The notes: generated by a model not told the origin, from the letters alone. 64,000 nucleotides of DNA from Halosimplex pelagicum (GCF_013415905.1 NZ_CP058909.1:4650001-4714000), one strand, 5' to 3'. Counted from the stretch's first letter, positions 1 to 9,623 are shown. Numbers and translations: made by a program.

Positions 1-2
1 AC

Positions 3-854
3 GTGGACGCCGACCCCGAGACCGCCGACTACCGCTCGTTCCCCGCGGAGGGCGGCACCGTCGACGTGCTCAAGGCCGCGGTCAGCGTCGAGGTCATCCA
101 GTCCTTTACCCTCATCCACGACGACATCATGGACGACGACGACCTGCGCCGCGGCGTCCCCTCGGTCCACCGCGAGTACGACCTCTCGACGGCGATCCTC
201 GCCGGGGACACCCTCTACTCCAAGGCCTTCCAGTACCTCGTCGAGACCGGCGCCGCCCCCGAGCGCACCAACGCCGCGCTGATGGAACTGGCGACGACCT
301 GCACCCAGATCTGCGAGGGGCAGTCGCTGGACATCGACTTCGAGTCCCGCGACGCCGTCGCCACCGACGAGTACCTCGAGATGGTCGAGCTCAAGACCGC
401 GGTGCTGTACGCCGCGAGCGCGGCCATCCCGGCCATGCTCGTCGGCGCCGATGACGAGGCCGTCGACTCGCTGCACGGTTACGGCCTCGACGTGGGCCGC
501 GCCTTCCAGATCCAGGACGACCTGCTCGACCTGACGACGCCCAGCGAGAAGTTGGGCAAACAGCGCGGGTCGGACCTGGTCGAGGGCAAGCAGACGCTGA
601 TCACCCTGCACGCCCGCGAACAGGGCGTCGACGTGGCGGACCTCGTCGAGACCGACTCCGTCGAGGCCGTCGACGAGGCCGAGATCGAGGCCGCCGTCGA
701 GCGCCTGCGCGAGGCGGGGTCGATCCAGTACGCCCGCGAGACCGCCCGGGACCTCATCGCCAGCGGCAAGGACAACCTCCGGGTCCTCCCCGACAACGAG
801 GCCCGCGCCCGACTGGAGGACATCGCCGACTACCTCATCGAGCGCGAGTACTGA
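3..854 (+). CDS. idsA: Prenyl (geranylgeranyl-type) diphosphate synthase, 5' end cut off by window
   Basis: Trans-prenyltransferase that condenses isopentenyl diphosphate with allylic diphosphates, making the C20/C25 chains of archaeal membrane lipids. Both Asp-rich, Mg-diphosphate-binding motifs are present: a DDIMDDDDLRRG-type first motif near residue 39 of the visible part and the second motif DDLLD near residue 173. The visible 283 residues lack the usual N-terminal helices (family about 330-350 aa), so the true start lies upstream of this window. The GTG at position 3 is probably internal. gltX follows 52 nt downstream in the same direction. Chain-length specificity (geranylgeranyl versus farnesylgeranyl) cannot be settled from the motifs. 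Confidence 0.9.
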   Translation: MDADPETADYRSFPAEGGTVDVLKAAVSVEVIQSFTLIHDDIMDDDDLRRGVPSVHREYDLSTAILAGDTLYSKAFQYLVETGAAPERTNAALMELATTCTQICEGQSLDIDFESRDAVATDEYLEMVELKTAVLYAASAAIPAMLVGADDEAVDSLHGYGLDVGRAFQIQDDLLDLTTPSEKLGKQRGSDLVEGKQTLITLHAREQGVDVADLVETDSVEAVDEAEIEAAVERLREAGSIQYARETARDLIASGKDNLRVLPDNEARARLEDIADYLIEREY

Positions 855-906
855 CTGGCGGTCGAACCCAACGCGGTTTTCACGCGGGGGCCAGAAGTCC
901 CTCCCA

Positions 907-2640
907 ATGGACGACGACGTACGCGAGCAGGCCGAGGAGGCCGCGGAGGTAAACGCCCTCTACAACGCGCTGAAACACGACAGCGACGCACAGGTCGGGG
1001 CGATCATGGGCCCGCTGATGGGGCAGAACCCCGAGTTCCGCGAACACGGCGACGAGATGGCCGGCGTGGTGGCGCCGGTCGTCGAGCGAGTCAACGGGAT
1101 GGACGCCGCCGAGAAACGCGAGCGGCTCGCGGACCTCGCGCCCGAGCGCGTCGAGGAACTCGACGCCGAGGACGAGGAAGACGACCAGGCGCTCCCGGAC
1201 CTGCCGAACGCCGAGGAGTACGACGAGGTGCGGATGCGCCTCGCGCCGAACCCCAACGGGCCGTGGCACCTCGGGAGCGCGCGAATGCCCGCGGTCATCG
1301 GGACCTACAAGCAGATCTACGACGGCTGGATGCTGTGTCGGTTCGACGACACCGACCCCGAGACCAAGCGACCGGACCTGGACGCCTACGACGAGATCCT
1401 CGACGCCGTCGACTACCTCGGCTTCGAACCGGACGAGGTGATCAAGGCCAGCGACCGCGTCGATATCTACTACGACCACGCGCGAGAGCTGATCGACCTC
1501 GGTGGGGCCTACACCTGTTCGTGTTCGGGCGAGGACTTCTCCGACATGAAAAACTCGGGGGAGGCCTGTCCGCACCGCGACAAGGACGCCGAGACGGTCC
1601 ACGAGGAGTTCGACGCGATGGTCGACGGGGAGTACGACAGCGGCGAGATGGTCCTGCGGGTCAAGACCGACATCGAGCACAAGAACCCCGCGCTCCGGGA
1701 CTTCGTGGCCTTCCGGATGATCGACACGCCCCACCCCCGTGAAGAGGCCGCCGACTACCGCTGCTGGCCGATGCTGGACTTCCAGAGCGGGATCGACGAC
1801 CACCTCACCGGCATCACCCACATCGTTCGCGGGATCGACCTGCAGGACTCGGCGAAGCGACAGGCGTTCGTCTACGACTACTTCGGCTGGGAGTACCCCG
1901 AGGTGGTCCACTGGGGCCACGTCCAGATCGACGCCTACGACGTGCCGATGAGCACCTCGACCATCATCGAAAAGATCGAGGCGGGCGAGCTGACCGGGTG
2001 GGACGACCCGCGCGCGCCCACCATCGCGAGCCTTCGCCGACGGGGGATCCGCGGCGAGGCCATCGTCGACGCGATGGTCGAACTCGGGACCTCCTCCTCG
2101 AACGTCGACCTGGCGATGTCGTCGATCTACGCGAACAACCGCGAGCTGATCGACGAGGAGACCGACCGCGCCTTCTTCGTCCGCGACGACGGCCCCGGCA
2201 CCGAGGGGAGCGTCGAGCTGTCGGTCTCGGGCGGCCCCGACGAGGGCGAGCCGCTCGTCCACCCCAACCACGAGGACCGCGGTCGCCGCTCGATCCCCGT
2301 CGAGGGCAGCGTGGTCGTCGAGGCCGCCGACCTGCCGGCCGACGGCGAGCGCGTGTGGCTCAAGGGCTACGGCTGCGTCCGCTACGAGGGCGAGGAGTTC
2401 GTCGCGACGGGCGACGATCTGGCGGTGGTCCGCGAGGGCGACGTGGACGTGATCCACTGGGCGCCGGCCGACGGGCCGCGCCTGCGCCTGCGGACGATGG
2501 ACGGGGACGTGACCGGCGTCGCCGAGCCGGGCGTCCTCGACTACGAGGCCGACGACCTGGTCCAGTTCGAGCGCGTCGGCTTCGCCCGCATCGACGACCC
2601 CGGTGACGACCCCGCCGTCGCGTACTACACCCACCCGTGA
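907..2640 (+). CDS. gltX: Glutamyl-tRNA synthetase (archaeal type)
   Basis: Class I aminoacyl-tRNA synthetase charging tRNA-Glu. In haloarchaea this enzyme is normally non-discriminating and feeds the GatCAB/GatDE amidotransferase route. The 577 aa length fits the archaeal/eukaryotic GluRS class. The HIGH-like signature appears as PNPNGPWHLGSAR near residue 118 and the KMSKS equivalent as VPMSTST near residue 348. An acidic helical N-terminal domain of about 100 residues precedes the catalytic core, and the C-terminal beta-barrel anticodon domain follows. The ATG at 907 is preceded by a short gap after the prenyl synthase gene. A strong hairpin lies just after the stop. Confidence 0.95.
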   Translation: MDDDVREQAEEAAEVNALYNALKHDSDAQVGAIMGPLMGQNPEFREHGDEMAGVVAPVVERVNGMDAAEKRERLADLAPERVEELDAEDEEDDQALPDLPNAEEYDEVRMRLAPNPNGPWHLGSARMPAVIGTYKQIYDGWMLCRFDDTDPETKRPDLDAYDEILDAVDYLGFEPDEVIKASDRVDIYYDHARELIDLGGAYTCSCSGEDFSDMKNSGEACPHRDKDAETVHEEFDAMVDGEYDSGEMVLRVKTDIEHKNPALRDFVAFRMIDTPHPREEAADYRCWPMLDFQSGIDDHLTGITHIVRGIDLQDSAKRQAFVYDYFGWEYPEVVHWGHVQIDAYDVPMSTSTIIEKIEAGELTGWDDPRAPTIASLRRRGIRGEAIVDAMVELGTSSSNVDLAMSSIYANNRELIDEETDRAFFVRDDGPGTEGSVELSVSGGPDEGEPLVHPNHEDRGRRSIPVEGSVVVEAADLPADGERVWLKGYGCVRYEGEEFVATGDDLAVVREGDVDVIHWAPADGPRLRLRTMDGDVTGVAEPGVLDYEADDLVQFERVGFARIDDPGDDPAVAYYTHP

Positions 2641-2652
2641 ACGCCCGCGCCT

Positions 2653-2715
2653 GTTCGGTCGTCCCCGGACCGTCCGGGACCGAACGGGCGATCGAGTGTC
2701 ACGAAACGAGTGACA
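2653..2715 (+). promoter_or_regulatory. Two hairpins downstream of gltX
   Basis: Bases 2653-2685 form a bulged perfect hairpin: GTTCGGT pairs with ACCGAAC outside, and CCCGGAC pairs with GTCCGGG inside around a single C. A second hairpin, TGTCAC(7 nt)GTGACA, spans 2697-2715. No U-run follows, so they resemble RNA 3'-end structures or repeats more than classical archaeal U-tract terminators. They fill most of the 173 nt gap between gltX and the Bat-type regulator. Confidence 0.5.
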
Positions 2716-2813
2716 GTCCGGCTGAGCGCCCGTATTCAGAATCGATAACGCTGCATGATGTGTCATGCTGGGCCGCTTTCGGGCGGGACGTGTAACACGG
2801 AAGCGTTGTCTAT

Positions 2814-3467
2814 ATGAGCGTCATCGCCGAGATTAGCATTCCCGCGACGGAGTTCGAGCTGGGACGTATCATGGACGTGTCTGATTCGGGGACGGTCGAA
2901 CTGGAGTCGCTCGTCCCGACCGGCGAGCGGGCGGTCCCCTTCTTCTGGGTCTACGGTGCGGACTTCGAGGCGTTCGAGGAGACCGTCTTCGCGGCTCCGT
3001 CGGTCGACGACCTCGTCCAGATCGACACCTACGACGACCGCATTCTCTACACCTTCGAGTGGTCCGTCGAGAACGACGCCGTCTTTCGCGCCGTTCGAGC
3101 GGTCAACGCCTACATTCTCAACGCGACCGGGACCGGCGACTCCTGGCGGTTCGAGCTGCGCTTTCCCTCCCACGACGCGATGTCGGCCTTCCAGGAGCGC
3201 TGTCGCGAGGGCGACATCGGCTTCGAGGTGATCCGCGTCTACAACCCGAGCAAACCCGATCTGGGCCCGTGGTTCGGGCTGACCGAGCGCCAGCGCGAGG
3301 CGATCGTCCTCGCCGTCGAGGAGGGGTACTACGACATCCCCCGCGACTGCACGACGGTCGAGCTGGCCGAGCAGCTCGGCATCTCCGACCAGGCCGTCAC
3401 CGAGCGACTGCGACGGGCGATCGTCAGGCTCGTCAGCAACACCATCCTCACCTCGCCCGAGACCTGA
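2814..3467 (+). CDS. Bat-type (bacterio-opsin activator) HTH transcriptional regulator
   Basis: Predicted DNA-binding regulator of the haloarchaeal Bat/HTH_10 family, 217 aa. The first 150 or so residues form the mixed alpha/beta module usual in this family. The C-terminal helix-turn-helix of about 50 residues carries the family landmarks LTERQREAI, YYDIPR and TVELAEQLGIS. There is no PAS or GAF sensor domain, unlike the large Bat protein at 57479-59497. It is monocistronic, between gltX and the ferredoxin gene, and its target is unknown. The ferredoxin and Fix module downstream are positional candidates only. Confidence 0.88.
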   Translation: MSVIAEISIPATEFELGRIMDVSDSGTVELESLVPTGERAVPFFWVYGADFEAFEETVFAAPSVDDLVQIDTYDDRILYTFEWSVENDAVFRAVRAVNAYILNATGTGDSWRFELRFPSHDAMSAFQERCREGDIGFEVIRVYNPSKPDLGPWFGLTERQREAIVLAVEEGYYDIPRDCTTVELAEQLGISDQAVTERLRRAIVRLVSNTILTSPET

Positions 3468-3596
3468 CGGCGGTCGCGCGGTCGGAGCGACTCCGCTCGC
3501 GACCGACCGCCGTTCGGCGCCGCTCGCACCCGAATCGGCCGGCGTCGCGCGGTTCGACGGGAGCAAGGTTTACGGTGGCCCGGGCGGTGAACCTAG

Positions 3597-3932
<336 letters not shown>

Positions 3933-4151
3933 CGCGACCCGGTTCGGTGGCCGGCCGCCGTCACGTCCCGCGTTTTTACCGGTCTCTTCCCGAGTAGTTG
4001 CGACGCCGTCGCCGATTCCTTCGATACGTCGCCCGAGCGGCCCCGTCTCCGCGATCCGATCTCGATCACGGGACGCGTCCCGGATCCGTGGTTTCGATGG
4101 ACGAAAAACTTACCCATTATCCACTCGGCTACCAAACTGTGTGATACCAAT

Positions 4152-5048
4152 ATGCATAGCGTCGTACTGACCAAAGGCGTCCCCGACTTCAGGGAGGGCC
4201 AGGTCTCCTTCGACGAGGACGGCCACCTGGAGCGGGGGAAGACGCCGACGGTGATGAACCCGAACGACAGACACGCGCTCAGGGCGGCGCTGCAGACGAA
4301 GGTCCGCAAGGGCGGCACCGTCTCGCTGATGAGTATGGGGCCGCCGGGCTACATGGAGGTCCTGCAGGAGGGCATGCGGGACGTGTACGCCGACGACCTG
4401 TACCTGCTCTCGGACCGGGAGATGGGCGCCGCCGACACCTGGGCGACGGCGATGACCGTCGCCACGGGCATCCAGAAACTCGACGACCCGCCGGATCTGG
4501 TGTTCGCGGGCTTCAAGACCGCCGACGGGGAGACGGGACACACCGGCCCCCAGACGGAGTGGTGTCTCGACATGCCGCTCGTGACGCACGTCATCTCGCT
4601 CGATATCGACGAGGACGAAGGGGTCCTCAGGGCCAAGCGTCTCGTCGAGGGCGACGTGGAGGAGATCGAGACCGTCGAGGCGCCGCTGCCGGCGTTCGTC
4701 GTCGCCGACCCGGAGTTCGAACCCACGTATCGCCGGGCCGACCACCGGCTGAAACACAAGGACCTGCGCGAGACGACACGGGAGCGGGCCGACGAGTTCG
4801 GGGAGTTCCTCGACGACGACTCGGACCTCGATCCGACCGACTGGGACCGATTCACGATGTGGAACCACGAGGCGCTGAACCTCGACCCCGACTACATCGG
4901 GCTCGACGGCTCACCCACTATCGTCGCCGGCGTCGACCCCATCCCGAAGGCCCCCAGCGAGCGGGAGGCGACGGTTGTCGACCCCGACGACGACGCGGCC
5001 ATGGAGAGCGTCGTCGACGAACTCGCGCCGTACGCGGGGGGTGACTGA
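4152..5048 (+). CDS. fixA: Electron transfer flavoprotein beta subunit (FixA/EtfB)
   Basis: Beta subunit of an electron-transferring flavoprotein that binds the AMP or bifurcating FAD and receives electrons from NADH or acyl-CoA dehydrogenases. The N-terminus starts with the family sequence MHSVVLTKGVPDF, and a nucleotide-binding region containing DLVFAGFKTADGETGHTGP lies near residue 116. At 298 aa it is about 40 residues longer than bacterial EtfB, the excess being a hydrophilic C-terminal segment. It is the first gene of a tight operon with fixB (2 nt gap) and the fused fixCX gene. This arrangement matches the quinone/ferredoxin bifurcating FixABCX complex rather than a lone ETF. Confidence 0.9.
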   Translation: MHSVVLTKGVPDFREGQVSFDEDGHLERGKTPTVMNPNDRHALRAALQTKVRKGGTVSLMSMGPPGYMEVLQEGMRDVYADDLYLLSDREMGAADTWATAMTVATGIQKLDDPPDLVFAGFKTADGETGHTGPQTEWCLDMPLVTHVISLDIDEDEGVLRAKRLVEGDVEEIETVEAPLPAFVVADPEFEPTYRRADHRLKHKDLRETTRERADEFGEFLDDDSDLDPTDWDRFTMWNHEALNLDPDYIGLDGSPTIVAGVDPIPKAPSEREATVVDPDDDAAMESVVDELAPYAGGD

Positions 5049-5050
5049 CG

Positions 5051-6721
5051 ATGCCGGAGATAGACCCGACAGACCACGAGATAGCGGAGCTGGGCCCGAA
5101 AGTCAAGGATATCGACGACGCCGACGAGCTGCGGGAGATGCTGGAACTGGAGGAGGAGGGCGAGGACCGGCCTCCCGTGAAGACGCTCGTCGAGAGTCGC
5201 ATCGAGAAACTGGAGGAGGACGAGGAGGAGATCGACCCCGAGTCGGTCGATCTGTCCGATCTCACCGTCGCGGACATCGCGAACCTCGTGCGGGATGTCG
5301 ACGACGTGGCCGTCCTCGAAGATATGCTGGAGCGCGAGGAGGACGGGCAGGACCGCAAGACCGCGAAGGGACAGATCGAGGACCGCATCGAGTCCATCGA
5401 GGGCAGCGACGACGAGGAGGGCGAGGAACTCGAATACGTCCCGCCCGAGGAGAAACACCCGGATCTGGACCACCCCACCGCGGACAAGCAGTGGGTCGAG
5501 CGCCTGGAGGACGCCGAGTACCGCGACATGTGGGTCTACTGCGAGACTCAGCACGGCGAGCTCATCGACGTGTCCACGGAGATGCTCGGCAAGGCCCGCC
5601 AGCTGATGGACGACTACAACGACCAGTACGGCGGCGACGAGGACGGCGAGCCCGAGGACGTGGTTGCCGTCCTGATCGGCGACGAGGTGACCGACCTGAC
5701 CGAGCAGGTGATCGAGTTCGGCGCCGACCGGGTCGTCTCCCTCGAAGACGACCGGCTGGAGCGCTTCCGTCACGAGCCGTACACGGAGATCTTCTGCTCG
5801 ATGGCCCGCGCGGGCGGGCAGGTCGCCGACGAGGGCCACGAAGACGTGGACTGGAAAGAGTACGACGAGCCCAGATACACCGTCTTCCCGGCGACGAACA
5901 ACGGCCGGGATCTGTCGGCGCTCGTCCAGGGCGAACTCGACTCCGGGCTGGCCTCGGACTGCTCGGGCCTGTACATCGAGGAGGCGATGATCTCGAATCC
6001 CGCGAAGACCGGCAAGCCCGGCGACAGCAAGGAGTTCGAGCGTATCCTGCACATGAAGCGCCCCGATTTCTCCGGGTTCGAGTACTCGACGATCCTCTGT
6101 ATCGACAAGCCGTTCCGCGACTTCCACCCACAGGGCGCCTCCGTCATTCCGGGGAGCTTCGAGATCCCCGAGGCCGACCCCGAGCGCGAGGGGGAGGTCG
6201 TCGAGTACGAGATGGATCTGGACGACGACTGGTTCGGCGTCGAGGTCACGGAGTTCGACACGCTCGACTCGGGGATCGACCTGACCGGTCACGACGTGGT
6301 CGTCGCGATGGGGCGCGGGATCGGCGACTCCCCCACCGAGGGGATCGAACTCGGGCTCGACCTCGTGGACGCGTTCGACGACGCCGCGTTCGGCCTCTCG
6401 CGAGGGGTGATCACCTCCTCGTACAACTTCGAGGGCCACGTCGAGAGCTACATCGGCGAGGACCGCCAGATCGGCGAGTCCGGCCAGGTGGTCGAACCCG
6501 ACGTGTACGTCGCCGCGGGCATCTCCGGGGCGATCCAGCACAAGGTCGGGATGGACGAGTCCGACACGATCGTCGCGATCAACACGGACCCGGACGCGGA
6601 CATCCGCGGGTTCTCCGACTACTACATCGAGGGCGACCTGTTCGAGGTGTTGCCCCGCCTGACCGAGGCGGTCGAGGCGGGCGAACTGGCGACGGCGGTC
6701 GCGGAGGCGAGCGACGACTGA
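5051..6721 (+). CDS. fixB: Electron transfer flavoprotein alpha subunit (FixB/EtfA) with acidic repeat extension
   Basis: Alpha subunit carrying the electron-transferring FAD. The C-terminal FAD domain is unmistakable, with SRGVITSSYNFEGHVE, IGESGQVVEPDVYVAAG and ISGAIQHKVGM, ending in the usual GDLFEVLPRL. At 556 aa it is about 240 residues longer than a standard EtfA. The first 150 residues are an extra acidic helical region with two related units (about 19-58 and 81-117), each containing a DxDDxxxLxxML core and an ESRIEKLE/EDRIESIE end. The function of the extension is unknown, and it could be a docking arm. The gene sits 2 nt after fixA and 2 nt before fixCX. Confidence 0.9.
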   Translation: MPEIDPTDHEIAELGPKVKDIDDADELREMLELEEEGEDRPPVKTLVESRIEKLEEDEEEIDPESVDLSDLTVADIANLVRDVDDVAVLEDMLEREEDGQDRKTAKGQIEDRIESIEGSDDEEGEELEYVPPEEKHPDLDHPTADKQWVERLEDAEYRDMWVYCETQHGELIDVSTEMLGKARQLMDDYNDQYGGDEDGEPEDVVAVLIGDEVTDLTEQVIEFGADRVVSLEDDRLERFRHEPYTEIFCSMARAGGQVADEGHEDVDWKEYDEPRYTVFPATNNGRDLSALVQGELDSGLASDCSGLYIEEAMISNPAKTGKPGDSKEFERILHMKRPDFSGFEYSTILCIDKPFRDFHPQGASVIPGSFEIPEADPEREGEVVEYEMDLDDDWFGVEVTEFDTLDSGIDLTGHDVVVAMGRGIGDSPTEGIELGLDLVDAFDDAAFGLSRGVITSSYNFEGHVESYIGEDRQIGESGQVVEPDVYVAAGISGAIQHKVGMDESDTIVAINTDPDADIRGFSDYYIEGDLFEVLPRLTEAVEAGELATAVAEASDD

Positions 6722-6723
6722 CT

Positions 6724-8391
6724 ATGACGGACGACTACGAACACTACGAAGCGGTCGTCGTCGGCGCCGGCCCCGGCGGCGCGGCGGCGGCCGCCACGCT
6801 GGCGCGCAACGGTATCGAGACGCTGGTCTTAGAGCGCGGTGTCGACGCCGGCTCGAAGAACGTGTCGGGCGGGCTCCTCTACGCCGAAGAGTCCTCGCCG
6901 TACACGATCGACGAGCTGTTCCCCGGGTTCCGCGAGGAAGCGAGCGACCGCGAGGTGACCGAGCACTACATCCACAACGTCGCCGGGCGGGACGTGAAGA
7001 CCTTCGACCTGGGCGATCTCCACCACCACGACACGGAGTGGGCCGACTCCGTGCTCCGGCGGAAGATGGACTCGTGGCTCGCCCGCGAGGTCCACGAGAT
7101 GACACGCGAGACCGGCGGCGGACTCCTGACCGAGGTGCGGGTCAACGGCCTGCTCCGGGAGGGCGCGGAGATCGTCGGCGTCACCTGCGACGAGCTGGAC
7201 CCGATCAAGGCCGACGTGATCATCGCGGCCGACGGGGTCAACTCCGAACTGGCCCGCGACGCCGGGCTGATGGACTGGGAGGAGCCCGAGGAGTGGTTCC
7301 AGGGCGTCAAGGCCGTCGTCGACATGCCCGAGGGCGCCATCGAGGACCGGTTCAACGTCGATGAGGACGAGGGGGTCGCCCATCTGTTCTCGGGCGACCT
7401 GTTCCGGAACGTGCGGGGCGGCGGGTTCCTCTACACGAACGACCAGTCGCTGTCGATCGGGACGGTCTTCCACCTCGACTCGATCGCCGACGAGCGCGCC
7501 GAGCCCCAGCAGCTGCTCAACAACCTGCTGACTCACCCGCTGCTGGCGGACTGGCTCGGCGACGAGTACGACGAACTGGAGTACTCGGCGAAGCTCGTCC
7601 CCGACTCGAAGAAGGTGGCTCACCCCTCGCCCTACCGCGACCGCCTGCTGCTCGTCGGCGACGCCGCCGGCCAGATGCAGGCCCAGGGCCCGATCATCAA
7701 GGGGATGAACCACGCCGTCACCGCGGGGGCGCTGGCCGCCGAGGCGTTCGTCGACGCCAGATCCCGCGGCGATACGGACGCCGCCGGCGAGCGCTACGTC
7801 GCCAAGCTCGAAAACGAGGGCGTGATGGACAAGCTCCGGCCCACCCGCTACAAGACCCTGGGCAAGCTCGGCGAGGTCGGCCCCGTCGCCTCGGCGATGA
7901 ACGCCGTGACCGACTCCGTGGTCGGCCGCACGGCGATCTCGGCGCTCGGGGACCGCGCAGAGGCGCTGTTCAACTCCCCATTCCTGATGGGGATGCTCCC
8001 GGACACGCGGATGGGCTACGTCACCGTCCCGACCGTCATCGCCGAGGAGCTGGGCGCGCCCGTCGAGGGCGTCAACACCATTGAGCCGCCGGAGCTGGAC
8101 GACCGGATCGGCGACCTGACCTACGACATCGACGAGGGCAACCCCCACATCGAGCTGCGGGACAACTCCTTCGCCGCCAGCGGGACGGCGGTGACGGCCT
8201 GCCCGGTCAGCGCGAAGGAGTTCGGCGGCGGCTGCTACCGCGACGAGTACGTCGGGACGAACGGCTCCGAGGAACACGTCGTCAGCCTCGACACCCAGCC
8301 CTGCGTCGAATGTGGCACCTGCGCCGTCGTCGCCGACACCGACTGGACCCACCCGCGCGGCGGCAAGGGCGTCGAGTACGAACAGGGCTGA
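6724..8391 (+). CDS. fixC: FixC flavoprotein fused to a FixX ferredoxin domain
   Basis: Membrane-associated ETF:quinone oxidoreductase-type subunit. The Rossmann FAD motif [16 protein letters not shown] is at residues about 10-25 and the second FAD motif GDAAGQMQAQGPIIKGMNHA near residue 313. From about residue 460 a FixX-like ferredoxin domain follows, with ACP near 492, a GGC near 504 and CVECGTC at about 527-533. In most bacteria fixC and fixX are separate genes; here they form one 555 aa chain. With fixA and fixB it should pass electrons from NADH to menaquinone and ferredoxin. The start was chosen at the ATG 2 nt after the fixB stop. Confidence 0.9.
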   Translation: MTDDYEHYEAVVVGAGPGGAAAAATLARNGIETLVLERGVDAGSKNVSGGLLYAEESSPYTIDELFPGFREEASDREVTEHYIHNVAGRDVKTFDLGDLHHHDTEWADSVLRRKMDSWLAREVHEMTRETGGGLLTEVRVNGLLREGAEIVGVTCDELDPIKADVIIAADGVNSELARDAGLMDWEEPEEWFQGVKAVVDMPEGAIEDRFNVDEDEGVAHLFSGDLFRNVRGGGFLYTNDQSLSIGTVFHLDSIADERAEPQQLLNNLLTHPLLADWLGDEYDELEYSAKLVPDSKKVAHPSPYRDRLLLVGDAAGQMQAQGPIIKGMNHAVTAGALAAEAFVDARSRGDTDAAGERYVAKLENEGVMDKLRPTRYKTLGKLGEVGPVASAMNAVTDSVVGRTAISALGDRAEALFNSPFLMGMLPDTRMGYVTVPTVIAEELGAPVEGVNTIEPPELDDRIGDLTYDIDEGNPHIELRDNSFAASGTAVTACPVSAKEFGGGCYRDEYVGTNGSEEHVVSLDTQPCVECGTCAVVADTDWTHPRGGKGVEYEQG

Positions 8392-8430
8392 CGGATTCGA
8401 CCGCTCACACCCGCTTCCCCACCGCTTTCC

Positions 8431-8802
8431 ATGCCATCGAAGTACCGCGACCGCATCGACGAGTTGGCCGACGAGGCGGCCGCCGCCAGGGAGTCGTTCG
8501 ACCCCCCGGCGGACCCGCCCGACGAGGAGCGCGCGGTGGCCGTCTGCCGGGAGGGCGTCGGCGAAGCCGTCGCCGTCTACGTCGACGCCCGCTCGGGCGA
8601 GTGGGACCGCTTCGGCGAGGCGGAGTTCGAACGGCTGGAGCGGGCGCTGAACACCTACCTCGAACTGTACGCCCGCTGTTACGGCGTCGAGATAACGGCC
8701 GACCGCTCCGTCCGGACGGCCGCCGAGGCGCTGCTGGACACCCACGACATCGCCGACGTGGCCCGTATTCTGACCGGCGTCCCCGACCGCGACGCCGAGT
8801 GA
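8431..8802 (+). CDS. Conserved-looking haloarchaeal hypothetical protein, 123 aa
   Basis: I do not recognise a named function. The protein is acidic, soluble and almost wholly helical: a charged N-terminal helix, a central region (VAVYVDARSGEW near residue 48) and a helical core LERALNTYLELYARCYGV. It has no signal peptide or metal-binding Cys pattern. It begins 39 nt after fixCX in the same direction, so it could be read through from that operon, but nothing in it suggests a redox role. Codon use is typical of neighbouring genes, which supports it being a real gene. Confidence 0.75.
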   Translation: MPSKYRDRIDELADEAAAARESFDPPADPPDEERAVAVCREGVGEAVAVYVDARSGEWDRFGEAEFERLERALNTYLELYARCYGVEITADRSVRTAAEALLDTHDIADVARILTGVPDRDAE

Positions 8803-8891
8803 GTCCGCCGCGGGGCCGCTCGTCGCCCGACGCGATTCGATCTTGATCGACCGTGACAAACGCTAAGTGTCGTGGCGTGGTATCTATACAC

Positions 8892-9623
8892 ATGGAGCTC
8901 ACAGCGGAGCTATCGTTCGACCACGACGACCGGCGCGACATCTACGACTACGTCGAGCGCCACGGGTCGGTGAAGCCACAGAAGGCTCGTCGGGCGCTGG
9001 AGATGGAGCCGCGGGCGTTCGGCCACCACGTCGCCATCCTCAAGCGCGACGGCGTCCTGCTGGAGTCGGAGGGGGAGCTGCGGATCGCCTACGACGACGA
9101 ACTCGAGGAGGAGTTCAGCTCCGACGGGTTCGAGGTGACGATCCGCCGCGCCCGCGAGGAGGACCTGACGGGGCTGGTGGGCGTGATCCGCCAGGCCATC
9201 GGCGGTGGCACCTACGTCGACGCCGAGACGGTCGCCGACGTGGTCGAGTCCGAGGACGTGCTGTTGCGCCACAACGAACTGCAGTCCCGCGTGTTCTTCG
9301 TCGCCACCGTCGACGGCGAGGTCGTCGGCTGGGTCAACCTCAACACCCACGAGACGGCGAAACTCGACCACACCGCCGAGCTCACGGTCGGCGTCCTCGA
9401 ACAGTACCGCGGCCACGGCATCGGGAGCGAACTCCTCGAACGCGGCGTCGAGTGGGCCAGCGACAACGGCTACGAGAAGATCTACAACAGCGTCCCCGAC
9501 GTCAACGAGGGGGCCATCGACTTCCTCGAAGCCCACGGCTGGGAGGTCGAGGCGGTCCGGGAGGACCACTACAAGATCGACGGCGAGTACCTCGACGAAG
9601 TGATGCTCGCGACGACGGTCTGA
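8892..9623 (+). CDS. GNAT N-acetyltransferase with N-terminal winged-helix domain
   Basis: Fusion of a DNA-binding-like domain and an acetyltransferase. Residues about 8-70 form a winged helix (DRRDIYDYVERHGSVKPQKA, then a recognition-type helix and a short beta wing). Residues about 82-243 form a GNAT domain with VGVLEQYRGHGIGSELLERG as the acetyl-CoA pyrophosphate loop (Q/R-x-x-G-x-G/A motif). ATG 8892 was preferred over an in-frame upstream ATG because it falls just after a TATCTATACAC promoter-like stretch and gives the compact domain layout. The substrate is unknown; it could modify a protein or small molecule and sense it through the HTH. Confidence 0.85.
   Translation: MELTAELSFDHDDRRDIYDYVERHGSVKPQKARRALEMEPRAFGHHVAILKRDGVLLESEGELRIAYDDELEEEFSSDGFEVTIRRAREEDLTGLVGVIRQAIGGGTYVDAETVADVVESEDVLLRHNELQSRVFFVATVDGEVVGWVNLNTHETAKLDHTAELTVGVLEQYRGHGIGSELLERGVEWASDNGYEKIYNSVPDVNEGAIDFLEAHGWEVEAVREDHYKIDGEYLDEVMLATTV

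Noticed and set aside
2697..2715. TGTCAC...GTGACA hairpin as an operator of the Bat-type regulator
   Set aside because: It is about 100 nt from the start and next to another hairpin at the gltX 3' end, so an RNA 3'-end role is equally likely; not claimed as an operator.
880..2766. Long open frame antisense to gltX (over 600 codons)
   Set aside because: It mirrors gltX codon by codon, as GC-rich genes commonly produce stop-free antisense frames; its translation is a low-complexity V/D/R/G mix without motifs.
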